Of a stretch of DNA of 64,000 bases, positions 1 to 8,715 are shown piece by piece; within the stretch, counting starts at the first letter, position 1; each line of letters opens with the position of its first letter. The translations under genes were made by a program, and so were the position numbers. The stretch is from Candidatus Tisiphia endosymbiont of Dioctria linearis (lineage in GTDB: Bacteria > Pseudomonadota > Alphaproteobacteria > Rickettsiales > Rickettsiaceae). The stretch lies in contig NZ_OZ032156.1 in NCBI RefSeq assembly GCF_964026545.1, positions 1,116,001 through 1,180,000 on the forward strand. Direction: 5' to 3'. The notes under the pieces were generated by a model, which made no database searches, had not been told where the DNA came from, and worked only from the letters and a program-made list of their open reading frames with translations.

Positions 1-1612
1 GGATAAAGAATATGATTTAGTACAAACAATAGATGGGATGATGACTTATGTACGTAATGAGCAAAATTAGGTAAGTCATATAGATAAAAATCTGCCGCAT
101 ATATTAGAAAAAGTTTGCTATGTGTATGGTGATGAACAAATAGTACAAAATTATCAAAATAACATAATGGAGTTTTTAAACAAAAATGTAGATGACTCAC
201 AAGATAAATTAAATTGTCAGATAAGAGCCTTGAAGTTACTAGAGGAAGGTAAGGTAGAAATTGACTATCTTTCACAAACATCTAGTTTTAAATATAAAGA
301 AAGTGTGTTTAAAGGTGATTTAGATAAATTCCGACCTAACTTATATGATGCAAAAGGCAGATTATTTGACGTTAAACAGGAAATCTATAGATTGCCTGAT
401 CGGATGGTGTACAATCTTGGTTTATATTATGGTATAGTAGGGGACAGTAGCTGGGATACGGTAGATAAATTAGCAAGTAAAGGAGTGATCAGTGTAGAAG
501 CAGCAAGCAATCTAAAGAACGCGATAAGTTTTGCTACTACTTTAAGACTAAAGACCTATCTGCACCATCAAGCTCAAATAGAAGATATGTCAATATTTGC
601 TAAACCTGCTGAAAATGAATCGGCAATTAAAGAGCAAGCAAAACAAATATTCCATTTACCTGAAGACGATTTACAAGAAGACGGTGGATTGTTTCAATAT
701 TCTTATACTGCCCTACCATTGCATAGCAGACTACAGGATTTCTGTGACCAATATGAAGAATTAGATGAAACAAGCAAACAACAATTCTTTCAGAAAGATA
801 ATTTTTATGAAAATAATCTAGGTAATCAAGGGCTTGTCCATTACAGATTGCTGCAATATAAAGCAGCACAAAGCAAATTAGAAGAGGCATTAAAAACACC
901 ATTAAGTCAAAATAATTTACAAAAGCATTTAAGTTTAATGCATATGTTAGGATATGCTTATTATGTTATGGGGCAATATGATCAGGCGATTGAGAAGTAT
1001 CAGGAAAGCCTAAAGATAAAGAAACTCATCTATAAAGATTAACCCCACCCAGCTATTGCGGATTCTTTACATAACCTAGGAAGTGCTTATCAAGCTAAGG
1101 GGCAATATGATCAGGCGATTGAGAAGTATCAGGAAAGTCTAGAAATGAGGAAACTCATCTATAAAGATGAACCCCACCCAGATATTGCGGCTTCTTTACA
1201 TAACCTAGGAATTGCTTATGACTCTAAGGGGCAATATGATCAGGCGATTGAGAAGTGTCAGGAAAGTCTAGAAATGAGGAAACTCATCTATAAAGATGAA
1301 CCCCACCCAAATATTGCGGATTCTTTAAATAACCTAGGAAATGCTTATCAAGCTAAGGGGCAATATGATCAGGCGATTGAGAAGTATCAGGAAAGTCTAG
1401 AAATGAGGAAACTCATCTATAAAGATGAACCCCACCCAGATATTGCGGCTTCTTTACATAACCTAGGAATTGCTTATAAAGCTAAGAGGCAATATGATCT
1501 AGCTATAAAATATGCTACACAAGCTTTACAAAATGATAATATTGATATAGATGTGAGTTTGCTTGCTGATATTGATTTATCTACAACAAATCAGGATTTA
1601 CCTAGTCCTTGA
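1..1612 (+). pseudogene. TPR-array protein gene, 5' end outside window, two in-frame stops
   Basis: One reading frame runs from the window edge to 1612, interrupted by TAG at 68-70 and TAA at 1040-1042. The frame before the first stop (ending TYVRNEQN) and after it (VSHIDKNLPHILEKV) reads as continuous protein. The second stop replaces the GAA codon found at the same place in the sister repeats (KDEPHP). The C-terminal half is an array of about five 42-residue kinesin-light-chain-like TPR units (consensus LGNAYQAKGQYDQAIEKYQ), encoded by nearly identical 126-bp DNA repeats from about 950 to 1500. Such TPRs bind proteins or peptides; the partner is unknown. Possible restarts are GTG 122 and ATG 1145. 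The N-terminal 200 residues match no family I recognise. Inactivation is likely unless the stops are sequencing errors. Confidence 0.75.
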
Positions 1613-1790
1613 ATAATTATTGAAAATCCTAAATTTTATAGAATGAATAAAGAAAACGAATTAATATCTAAAAATATAATAATACCTAAAATGAGAGTCC
1701 ACCTCTATTAGGCACAGAAGGACATATAAATTAATTTTGACTAGAATACAAAAGTTAAGGCTTGATTTTCAATATTGAGAAAAAATAGTA

Positions 1791-2718
1791 TATAGTAAAA
1801 GCAGTTAAGTTATGTTACAGCAAAGAATGCACAAATGGTGTTATACAATTCTTGTGAAAGCCCGATTTTTTGTTTAATCCACCTTTTCATATTAGCCCAA
1901 AATTTCTCTATTGGATTTAGGTCAGGAGAGTAAGGTGGTAAAAATATTACCCTACATCCTACTGATTCTATTAAATCTTTAGTCTTCTTAGACTTATGAA
2001 AAGCAGCATTGTCTAAAATCACAACTTGACCAGCTATAAGCTCTTTTATCAAAAATTGCTCTACCCAATTATTAAATAGTTCGGTATTACAGGTGCCATT
2101 GAATACAAAAGGGGCTATAGATTTATTACCTACCAAACCTGCTATAATATTCGTCCTTTGGTAATACTTCCCACTCTTCTTTGCTTGTAGTGTTTGACCT
2201 TTCTTTCCCAACCTCTATCTTGGGTAATGTTCATCTCTATTCCGCTCTCATCTATATACACAAGCGCATCTGTAGCTAGATCTTTGATATCTTCTAAATA
2301 CTTACATCGCTTTTCAGCATTAGCTTCCACATAGGTAAAGGCTTTTTTTTATAACTAAATCCCAATTGTCTTAGCCAATATCTTGCCCCACTAGCGCTTA
2401 TCCCAAATTTCTTACCAATATCTTCCGTTTTGCTATTAGGATTTTCTTCTACATACTTGATAAAATCATCCATTTCTATACTAGGCTTTGCTCCTTTATA
2501 CTTCCTTGCTTGATAATGACCTTCTTTCTTATACCTTACATGCCATGTATTTACTGTTGTAGGGCTCAATTGAAAAACTCTAGATGCTGACCTTTGACTA
2601 TTTCCTGCTTCTAGATATTTTATTACTTTTTCTCTTAAATCTATACTGTATGGGCTAGTTGACATTTTTCATTTTATATTATCACAATCACTAACATAAC
2701 TCAACTGCCTTTACTATA
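1791..2718 (-). mobile_element. IS630-family element, copy A (defective)
   Basis: A 928-bp element bounded by near-identical inverted ends (tatagtaaaagcagttaag at the left, complement of tatagtaaaggcagttgag at the right), with TA at both edges as expected for IS630/Tc1-type insertion. It is nearly identical to copy B at 40580-41508 but is 1 bp shorter. The missing base is in a G run (CCC at 2207-2209 on the + strand, GGGG in copy B). Confidence 0.9.
1810..2665 (-). pseudogene. IS630 transposase, frameshifted
   Basis: The first frame (2665-2294) encodes the N-terminal helix-turn-helix region starting MSTSPYSIDLREKVIKYLE. The second frame encodes the DDE domain with VYIDESGIE, VILDNAAFHKS and NPIEKFWANMK. 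The change of frame at the A8 run is shared with copy B and is probably programmed. Copy A has in addition lost one G after DRGW, which splits the DDE domain into 2330-2142 and 2211-1810. The first catalytic Asp is therefore separated from the other two acidic residues, so this copy should not make an active transposase. Confidence 0.88.
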
Positions 2719-2848
2719 ATTAGCAAAAATTTTGCTAATTGCTATTAGTGTACAATAAAAAAGTGTATAATAGTATTATATAGTTAGTAGAAAACAGTAA
2801 AAGCAATGACAGAAAAAAACTCAGAATAATGGTAATTATCAGCCAAAG

Positions 2849-4630
2849 ATGTTTGTTGGCACTGATGACTTTAAAACATTATTATTAAACAGTGATGTAT
2901 TTGTTGACAAAAGCCTAATGATCAAAGAATTGCTAGAGGATAATGGAGCGGTGACTCTAATTACTCGACCAAGACGTTGGGGTAAGAGCTTGAACATGGA
3001 TATGATTAGGAGATTCTTTGAAATAGAAATAGATGAGCATGGCAATCCCTTATCATTAGAGCATCAGAACAATATCAAATTATTTACAGGTGGAGAAATA
3101 GATTTAGGACTTGCAACTGGTAGAAAAAAATTACTTCAAAAGCTCAAAATAGCTGAGCATCCATATATTATTGTGGAATATCAAGGTCAATTCCCCGTAA
3201 TATTCATCACCTTTAAAAGTGTGGAAGGTTCAAGCTATCACGATATTGAACAAGGTGTAAAAAGCCAGTTACGGAAATTATTTCAGTCACATAGATATTT
3301 AGCTAATAGTGATAAGCTTGCATCAGATGAACGTGCAGATTTCAATCGCTATTTATTTGAGGAAGTAACTCTAGACAATATCAAAAATAGTTTGGCTATT
3401 TTAAGCCATTTGCTTTACAAACATTATAATAGAAAACCTTGGGTATTGATTGATGAATATGATACACCCATTAATAGTGCTTACAGATGGTTTGGTACTA
3501 ATGAGGCAGAATTTCAGAAAGTGTTAGAAATTTTTCGTGGAATCATGAAATCTACCTTTAAAAGGGAAACTGGCGATCAAGAATTGCCAGTTGAACGGGG
3601 AGTTATTACAGGAATTTTGCGTATTAGCAAAGCTGAGTTATTTTCTGGGCTAAATAATGTTAGTGAATATAGTTTGTTAGATGAACCATTTGCCAAAGTT
3701 TACGGATTCACGGCAAGAGAAGTAGAAGAGTTATTGAGCAAAGTACCACTTACTATTAGCCCAGCAGAGGTTAAGGGTTGGTATAATGGTTATAGCTTTG
3801 GTGGTGAAATTATCTATAATCCTTGGTCTATTATGCGATGCTTGGCAAGTAAAGGTAAGCTAGATTATTATTGGATTGACAGTGGTGGAACTGGTTGGAT
3901 TGATAATGTCTTATTGTCTGATGATATGCAGCAGGATATTCAGCTATTAGCTGCTGGTAAAGCTATTATTGCTCCTATTATGAAACAGATAAGTTTTGCT
4001 GATATTAGTTCACGTTCAGGTTTGTTTAGCTTATTATTATTTAGTGGTTATTTGAATCCTACCGCTGTTGAGCCAACAAGAAATATTTTTGAATTAAGTG
4101 CACCAAATGAAGAAGTAAAATTTATTTATGAAACTCGATTACTACAATGGCTTGGCAAACAATTACAAATGGATAGCTCATTATATTATCCGCTAATGAG
4201 CTTACTGCCAGCTGGTAAAATAGAGGAGTTTAAACAAAGAATGCGGGAGTTGCTGCACAGTAGCACTAGTTTTCATCAGGTAGGGGAGAAAAAGGCAGAG
4301 TTATTTTATAGCGGCTTTATGCTAGGGATTGTTAATATGCTAGCACCGAGCTATATAATATCAAGTGAGCAAGAATCAGGTGATGGACGCCCTGATGTAA
4401 TCATGATCCCCAAAGCTGGCAAAGGTGACAAAGCTATGATTATCGAGTATAAAATCGCTAAACCTTCTGAAGATTTAGCCTCAGTAGCTAAAATAGGCTT
4501 AAAGCAGATTATAGATAAACAATATGATATAAAAATAAGACAGTATCAATATGTTAAGCAAATACTCAAAATCTCTATGGCTTTTTGCGGTAAGAATATG
4601 GAATTACAATACCAAGTTAATGAACCCTAA
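2849..4630 (+). CDS. AAA-ATPase-like protein with C-terminal PD-(D/E)XK nuclease domain
   Basis: 593 residues with the layout of the AAA-ATPase_like (PF09820) plus PDDEXK_9 (PF08011) family, common in intracellular bacteria. The N-terminal motif TRPRRWGKSLNMDM is the P-loop-like signature and PWVLIDEYDTPI (about residues 206-217) the Walker B/sensor segment. Near the C-terminus, GDGRPDVIMIP followed by MIIEYKIAK supplies the D...ExK nuclease core. Function is unproven; the family is suspected of a role in mobile-element conflict. The frame opens at ATG 2849, but an ATG at 2806 would give a natural-looking extension (MTEKTQNNGNYQPK) if the A7 run at 2813-2819 had one A fewer. The full N-terminus may therefore be frameshifted. 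It lies just downstream of IS630 copy A and beside an integrase stub. Confidence 0.85.
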   Translation: MFVGTDDFKTLLLNSDVFVDKSLMIKELLEDNGAVTLITRPRRWGKSLNMDMIRRFFEIEIDEHGNPLSLEHQNNIKLFTGGEIDLGLATGRKKLLQKLKIAEHPYIIVEYQGQFPVIFITFKSVEGSSYHDIEQGVKSQLRKLFQSHRYLANSDKLASDERADFNRYLFEEVTLDNIKNSLAILSHLLYKHYNRKPWVLIDEYDTPINSAYRWFGTNEAEFQKVLEIFRGIMKSTFKRETGDQELPVERGVITGILRISKAELFSGLNNVSEYSLLDEPFAKVYGFTAREVEELLSKVPLTISPAEVKGWYNGYSFGGEIIYNPWSIMRCLASKGKLDYYWIDSGGTGWIDNVLLSDDMQQDIQLLAAGKAIIAPIMKQISFADISSRSGLFSLLLFSGYLNPTAVEPTRNIFELSAPNEEVKFIYETRLLQWLGKQLQMDSSLYYPLMSLLPAGKIEEFKQRMRELLHSSTSFHQVGEKKAELFYSGFMLGIVNMLAPSYIISSEQESGDGRPDVIMIPKAGKGDKAMIIEYKIAKPSEDLASVAKIGLKQIIDKQYDIKIRQYQYVKQILKISMAFCGKNMELQYQVNEP

Positions 4631-4793
4631 TATTTGTCAAAAAGCAGGAATACAAGATTTAAGGATACATGATCCAAGAAGAACAATACCAAGTTGGATG
4701 GCAATGACTGGAGAAAACCAATATGTCATTGGTAAACTTTTAAATGAATACATGAATAAAGCAGTAAATTCTGTTATAGCTATAAAAACTTAA
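4624..4793 (+). pseudogene. Tyrosine recombinase (integrase) C-terminal remnant
   Basis: From about 4624 the frame reads NICQKAGIQDLRIHDPRRT, then SWMAMTGENQYVIGKLLN. This matches the C-terminal catalytic part of phage/RAGE integrases (box II HxLRRT, usually followed by GKLLNH). The HxxR motif survives as HDPR. The sequence after GKLLN is not integrase-like, so the final His/Trp and catalytic Tyr are missing, as is the whole N-terminal two-thirds. The stub overlaps the end of the preceding AAA/PDDEXK gene in another frame. It probably marks the original integrase end of the conjugative element. Confidence 0.75.
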
Positions 4794-4806
4794 TAGCACC
4801 ATCAAT

Positions 4807-4977
4807 TCAATTAAAATTCATTTTATTAGTTAAAGCTAGGACAAATGGTATATTATCATTTTGTCCTATGAGGAAATTATAATAATTCGTTGCCACACCT
4901 ACCGCATCACAACTACAATTGGATTGAATCGCCAGTTTCAAACACTCCATTTTTAACTCTATATCACTTGTAAACAT
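4807..4977 (-). CDS. Small hypothetical protein (56 aa)
   Basis: An open frame on the minus strand starts MFTSDIELKMECLKLAIQ and continues as ordinary-looking protein (AVGVATNYYNFLIGQND) to TGA. Composition and periodicity look coding rather than random, with a probable helix at the N-terminus. No clear Shine-Dalgarno precedes the ATG. I do not recognise a family with certainty. It sits alone between the integrase stub and the tra operon, so it may be a small element-borne gene or a remnant. Confidence 0.45.
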   Translation of the reverse strand: MFTSDIELKMECLKLAIQSNCSCDAVGVATNYYNFLIGQNDNIPFVLALTNKMNFN

Positions 4978-5283
4978 AACATTACTATAATTATTAGATT
5001 TTCATCAACATTAGCAAACCTCAAGAGATTAATCAATAATTAATTTCTCAATAAACACAGTATGTCTCCCGATTATCGCAGTTTTATATTATCTGCAGAA
5101 TTTCTTCCATTAGTATAAATGATTCATTGGCAAAATAACAATAAAACTATTAGTGTCTCAGTTGTTAGAGTACTGTACTAAAGTTATTTGTTCTTTAAGC
5201 TCGTATCATATTGCATTTAATTCATTAGGTTAGTTACAGCTATAAAGAACATTAGCAAAATATAAAGATTGTTAAATAAAATT
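4978..5283. other. Non-coding leader upstream of the tra operon
   Basis: About 300 AT-rich bases with no credible frame on either strand. Since the next gene begins a long co-directional transfer operon, the operon promoter should lie here, but I see no unambiguous -35/-10 pair. I see no large inverted repeat. Confidence 0.4.
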
Positions 5284-5592
5284 ATGCAAAATTTGAATCA
5301 AAATCAAAGATTATATTGGTCATTATCAAAGCCATTAAAATATATGGGCTTAAGTTTAGACGAGTGGGGGATCACTTTAGTAGGTGTAGTACCTGGTATA
5401 ATATTGCTTAATAGTGGTAATGCTAAGCTAGGCTTAGCATGCATGATAGTTGGTATTGCTTTATGTTATGCATTTAAGAAGTTTAAGCGTGTTTCAGAAT
5501 ATTTTTTACTAAAAAGCTTTTTAGTAGCAAAGAAGTGGTTGCCTGCTCCTGCACGTTACCCTATATTACTTGGTAAAATAGTAGGAAAATAA
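5284..5592 (+). CDS. traL: TraL, F-type T4SS inner-membrane component
   Basis: About 102 residues from ATG 5284 (MQNLNQNQRLYW); an upstream in-frame TTG at 5269 is less likely. The N-terminal LSLDEWGI is followed by a hydrophobic hairpin (VGVVPGIILL and LGLACMIVGIALCYA), the layout of TraL, a VirB3-like protein of about 90-100 residues. It is needed for pilus assembly at the inner membrane. The stop codon overlaps the traE start by one base, indicating translational coupling. It is the first gene of the transfer operon. Confidence 0.88.
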   Translation: MQNLNQNQRLYWSLSKPLKYMGLSLDEWGITLVGVVPGIILLNSGNAKLGLACMIVGIALCYAFKKFKRVSEYFLLKSFLVAKKWLPAPARYPILLGKIVGK

Positions 5593-6149
5593 TGGATCAG
5601 TTATTTAAACAAGCATCAATTCAGCAACTAGTTAAATATAACAAACATTTATTGTTAGTGACCGTATTGCTGGCAGTTACTAGTTTACTTGCAACAATTA
5701 AAGCTATTAGTAAAGAAGAGAAATGGTTATTAATTCCAGCCATAGAGCCAGATCGTCGCATGATAGTATCATCAAAAAATTATCATGAAACTTACTTACA
5801 GGAATGGGCAATATTTGTGATGAAAGGTTTATTTACCACTTCACCAGAAGAGGTAGAAAGACAGATAGCTGATATGCAAGTAGTCTCTAGCAGTACAGAA
5901 CAGTTAGATAAATTTTTTCAAGAACATTTACAATTTGTTAAGGGTTCTAATGTATCTTCTGTTTTTTTCTCCAAAAAAGCAAAAGTAACTGATGATGGAG
6001 TATTAATTCAAGGGACGTTTCGTTATTGGTTTGGTGATAATAAGCATATTGCAACTGATAAGACTTATCTTTTAACTTATAAGCGAGGTGCTAATCACCT
6101 ATTATTACTTACTGGCATTAAGGAAGAAACTAACCAGAGAGAAATATGA
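5592..6149 (+). CDS. traE: TraE, F-type T4SS inner-membrane/periplasmic component
   Basis: 185 residues with one N-terminal membrane helix (about residues 19-38, HLLLVTVLLAVTSLLATI) and a periplasmic domain, matching TraE (VirB8-like) in length and topology. It helps build the envelope-spanning channel and the pilus assembly platform. The position between traL and traK, with overlaps of 1 and 4 bases, is the conserved F order. Confidence 0.88.
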   Translation: MDQLFKQASIQQLVKYNKHLLLVTVLLAVTSLLATIKAISKEEKWLLIPAIEPDRRMIVSSKNYHETYLQEWAIFVMKGLFTTSPEEVERQIADMQVVSSSTEQLDKFFQEHLQFVKGSNVSSVFFSKKAKVTDDGVLIQGTFRYWFGDNKHIATDKTYLLTYKRGANHLLLLTGIKEETNQREI

Positions 6150-6607
6150 CTATCAACAAGCAAAATAATATAGTGGTCAAGTTAAGGATTAAGCAATATC
6201 TAGTCTTTTCTATAATGCTATTATTATCAAATTTTTGGTTTAATAATGCTTATGCTATAGGTTACATGTTACATAATGATTCCTTGTTAGAATTACAGAT
6301 AGCTAAAGATGCACCCACTAGGATTAATATAGAAGGAGAAAAGATTAATGATATTTTTATTTACCCTAAGGAAGCAGCTGAAGTAGTAGTACATGATTCA
6401 GGTTGTTTATTTATTTTACCACAAGTTGGTAATAGTAAGGTGTATTTAACTTTGATCGGTGAAAATGGTACGGTGCAAGATGTAATATTACGTTTTGCTA
6501 GCAAGAGCCCAAGCCCTGTAAGGCTTATCAAGTATGACTTAAATCAAGATTTAACTAACATAAAAGAGGAGAAAGATGTGCATAAACAAGCATCTAAGAC
6601 TAAGTAA
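6146..6607 (+). CDS. traK: TraK, secretin-like outer-membrane-associated T4SS protein (short)
   Basis: 153 residues with a signal peptide (hydrophobic core YLVFSIMLLLSNFWF, cleavage near NAYA) and a beta-rich domain. TraK is the VirB9/secretin-like partner of TraB and TraV in the outer-membrane core complex. F-plasmid TraK is about 240 residues, so this looks like the N-terminal domain only. It may be a short rickettsial form or a C-terminally truncated one. Identity rests mainly on position between traE and traB and on the secreted beta-rich profile. Confidence 0.7.
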   Translation: MTINKQNNIVVKLRIKQYLVFSIMLLLSNFWFNNAYAIGYMLHNDSLLELQIAKDAPTRINIEGEKINDIFIYPKEAAEVVVHDSGCLFILPQVGNSKVYLTLIGENGTVQDVILRFASKSPSPVRLIKYDLNQDLTNIKEEKDVHKQASKTK

Positions 6608-6935
6608 TACAAAAATAATCAATAACAACCAGTACAAAACGTCAACTACTGAAAAATTTAATGAATTTATTATCTTTGTAATATTGATGATAGTTTGTGC
6701 TTATATTTTTTTGCCGGAAATGGTATTGGCAGCTAGTTTGGAAGGACAATTAGATCGGATTGGTGGACTCTCTAGCGGTAAAGTCAAAACTATTGGTATA
6801 TCAGGAGCAACTATCCTATCGTCTATTTGGGCAGTAGCAAGAGGTAATATTAGGCTAGCAGGAGTTATTGTCTCTATTGGTATTATTCTAGGTTTTTATT
6901 TAGACTGGGTCTCTAGTGGTATGAAGATTAATTAA
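6576..6935 (+). CDS. Candidate TraA-type propilin
   Basis: 119 residues with an unusually long leader: a polar N-terminus, a hydrophobic stretch (FIIFVILMIVCAYIFL) and a signal-peptidase-like site EMVLAA at about residues 48-53. The predicted mature part is about 66 residues with two hydrophobic segments (TIGISGATILSSIWAVA and LAGVIVSIGIILGFYL) separated by the short basic loop RGNIR. F-plasmid TraA is a 121-residue propilin with a 51-residue leader and a 70-residue two-helix mature pilin, so the architecture matches closely although the sequence does not obviously. The gene overlaps the end of traK and precedes traB, whereas F traA precedes traL. The call is inference from architecture and context. 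Confidence 0.6.
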   Translation: MCINKHLRLSNTKIINNNQYKTSTTEKFNEFIIFVILMIVCAYIFLPEMVLAASLEGQLDRIGGLSSGKVKTIGISGATILSSIWAVARGNIRLAGVIVSIGIILGFYLDWVSSGMKIN

Positions 6936-7001
6936 GCATAAATCAAGTAAGATAAATAACTGCATATAAAAAGTTAGTAAAGTCTTGAAGTAAGATAAGT
7001 A

Positions 7002-8440
7002 ATGATGAAAGAAAATCAACAGCTAAATGACAAACAGGAAAAGATAGAGGGTAAATTAGCTGATAGTAAGCTACCATCTGAGTGTAATAAAAGATTATCA
7101 GAATTGATAGATATCATTAGCAAGCAACCTATAATTTCCTTGTCCTGCATAGGAATAATAACCATCTTAATATTTTATTGTGTTTCTGAAAGTAAAGTAG
7201 AGAATCTAGCAAGCCTTGCAAAAGATCGTAAGTCACGAGCTGAGATGTCCGGAATAGAGAAGGCAATAGATCCGAGAGTCAGATGGACAGAAGAAGTGTT
7301 AAATGAAGTAAAAGATATGAAAAATCGTTTAGAGAGTTTAATAGAAAATAAATATTTAGAAACTAAAAATAAAATTGATGATGTTCAACAAAAATTGGAA
7401 TTATTAGAAAGTAAGCCTAATGAGGATAGTATATTATATGATGGTAATAATTTAAATAATAATCAGCAAGTACAAGATTTAGTAAATGAGCAAAAGGAAC
7501 AAATAATAGCAGATTTACCAATAAAAAGGCGGTTTGGTTATCTTAAGAGAACTGGATATCAAGTAAAAAAAATGTTAAGGATTACATCACCACTGGCAGT
7601 TTTGCACGAGATGTTTTGCTAACTGGTGCAGTAGTAGGAACTGGCACTAACAATGCTGCAGAAGATGAGCCTATTATGCTAAGGTTAGTAGATACAGCTA
7701 TTTTTTCTAAAGGAAATAAGACAGAACAAATAAAAGAAGCAATATTAACTGGTTATTGTAGAGGAGATATTTCGTCAGAAAGGGCTAAGTGTAACTTAAA
7801 TACTATCTCGTTGCTGAATCATAATGGTGATATTGTTGAAAAGGCAGTAAAGGGTTGGTTAATAGGAGAAGATGGCAGACCTGGTATAAAAGGAATGGTG
7901 GTAGATAGAGCCTCTGATGTAGCAAGGATGGCGGTGTTAAATGGTGTTCTTAGTGGTATGGCTCAATTTCTTCAGAATCAGGCAACCAGTGGTATGTTTC
8001 CAATATCACCGATTACTGGTCAACAGCATGCTCTAAAGCCTAAGGAATCATTAAAAGGAGGCATATATGCTGGCACTGGTAATGCTTTAGATAGATTAGC
8101 TGACTTTGCTATTAAACGTGTTGAATCGATGAGTCCAGTAATTGTTGTGGCTTCCGGTAGAGTAGTAGATGTAGTGTTTATAAAAGGTTTTTATTTAAAA
8201 CAAGATGAAGTAGAGGAAAATATAAGATTATTACCGCCAACTACTACCGATTATTCACAAAATACAACAAATAATCAGCATTATAATAATTTTAATAAGG
8301 TTAAAAATTTTTCTAAAGCACCCTCTAAACTACAAGAGCATTTTATCAAGGAAAATGAACAGGAGGAATATGAAAATAATAACCTAAATAATTTGCAGGA
8401 GCAATCAGAACAATCATCACAGCAGCAAGGTAATTTTTGA
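7002..8440 (+). pseudogene. traB: TraB, F-type T4SS VirB10-like protein, frameshifted at an A8 run
   Basis: The first frame (7002-7622, 206 residues) has a cytoplasmic N-terminus, a membrane helix near residues 47-61 (LSCIGIITILIFYCV) and a coiled coil. The second frame (to 8440) carries the conserved TraB periplasmic domain. In the second frame the sequence upstream of its first ATG reads VKDYITTGSFARDVLLTGA, the usual TraB motif, so the true junction is at or before this point. The A8 run at 7565-7572 needs one extra A to join the frames. TraB spans both membranes as the core scaffold. Either the gene is dead, the assembly lost an A, or polymerase slippage on A8 makes some full-length protein (about 479 residues, near the usual 475). 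Confidence 0.85.
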
Positions 8441-8715
8441 TGGGTAGTATTAACAATCAGCTAGTTAATTTTTTGTTACTGTTCGTTGTAGGCATTAATA
8501 TTTGTGGTTGTGCATTAATGCCCTATAAAAGTGATTTTGATTGCCCAATTCCTGAGGGACAAAAATGTAAATCTTTATATGAAATAAATAAAATGACCGA
8601 TCAGGGAATGTTTGATCCTAATAATAGCAATAATGAAAAATCTAACAAAAAGGATCAGCCAAATAGATGTTGTAATAAGCATGGTAATAGTAGGAAAATA
8701 ACCAATGAAAGCTAA
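8437..8715 (+). CDS. traV: TraV, outer-membrane lipoprotein of the T4SS core
   Basis: 92 residues with a signal peptide and a lipobox-like sequence INICGC, predicted to be lipidated at the Cys before ALMPYKSDFDC. A Cys-containing segment DFDCPIPEGQKCKSLYEI matches the conserved start of mature TraV. F TraV is about 170 residues, so the C-terminus is short. It overlaps the end of traB by 4 bases and the start of traC by 11, consistent with the F order traB-traV-traC. It anchors the TraB/TraK core in the outer membrane. Confidence 0.8.
   Translation: MMGSINNQLVNFLLLFVVGINICGCALMPYKSDFDCPIPEGQKCKSLYEINKMTDQGMFDPNNSNNEKSNKKDQPNRCCNKHGNSRKITNES

Noticed and set aside
950..1500. Regular 126-bp repeats as a CRISPR array.
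   Set aside because: The units are in-frame coding TPRs with no unique spacers; I saw no CRISPR array or cas gene anywhere in the window.
4891..4905. cacacctacc resembles the 3' flank of tRNA-Thr (caccacctacc) and might be the left attachment repeat.
   Set aside because: The match is only about eight bases and does not extend into the tRNA acceptor or T-arm, so chance is likely.
6146..6935. TraK and the pilin-like gene as one frameshifted traK.
   Set aside because: The second protein has its own leader and two-helix profile and no beta-rich TraK C-terminal character.
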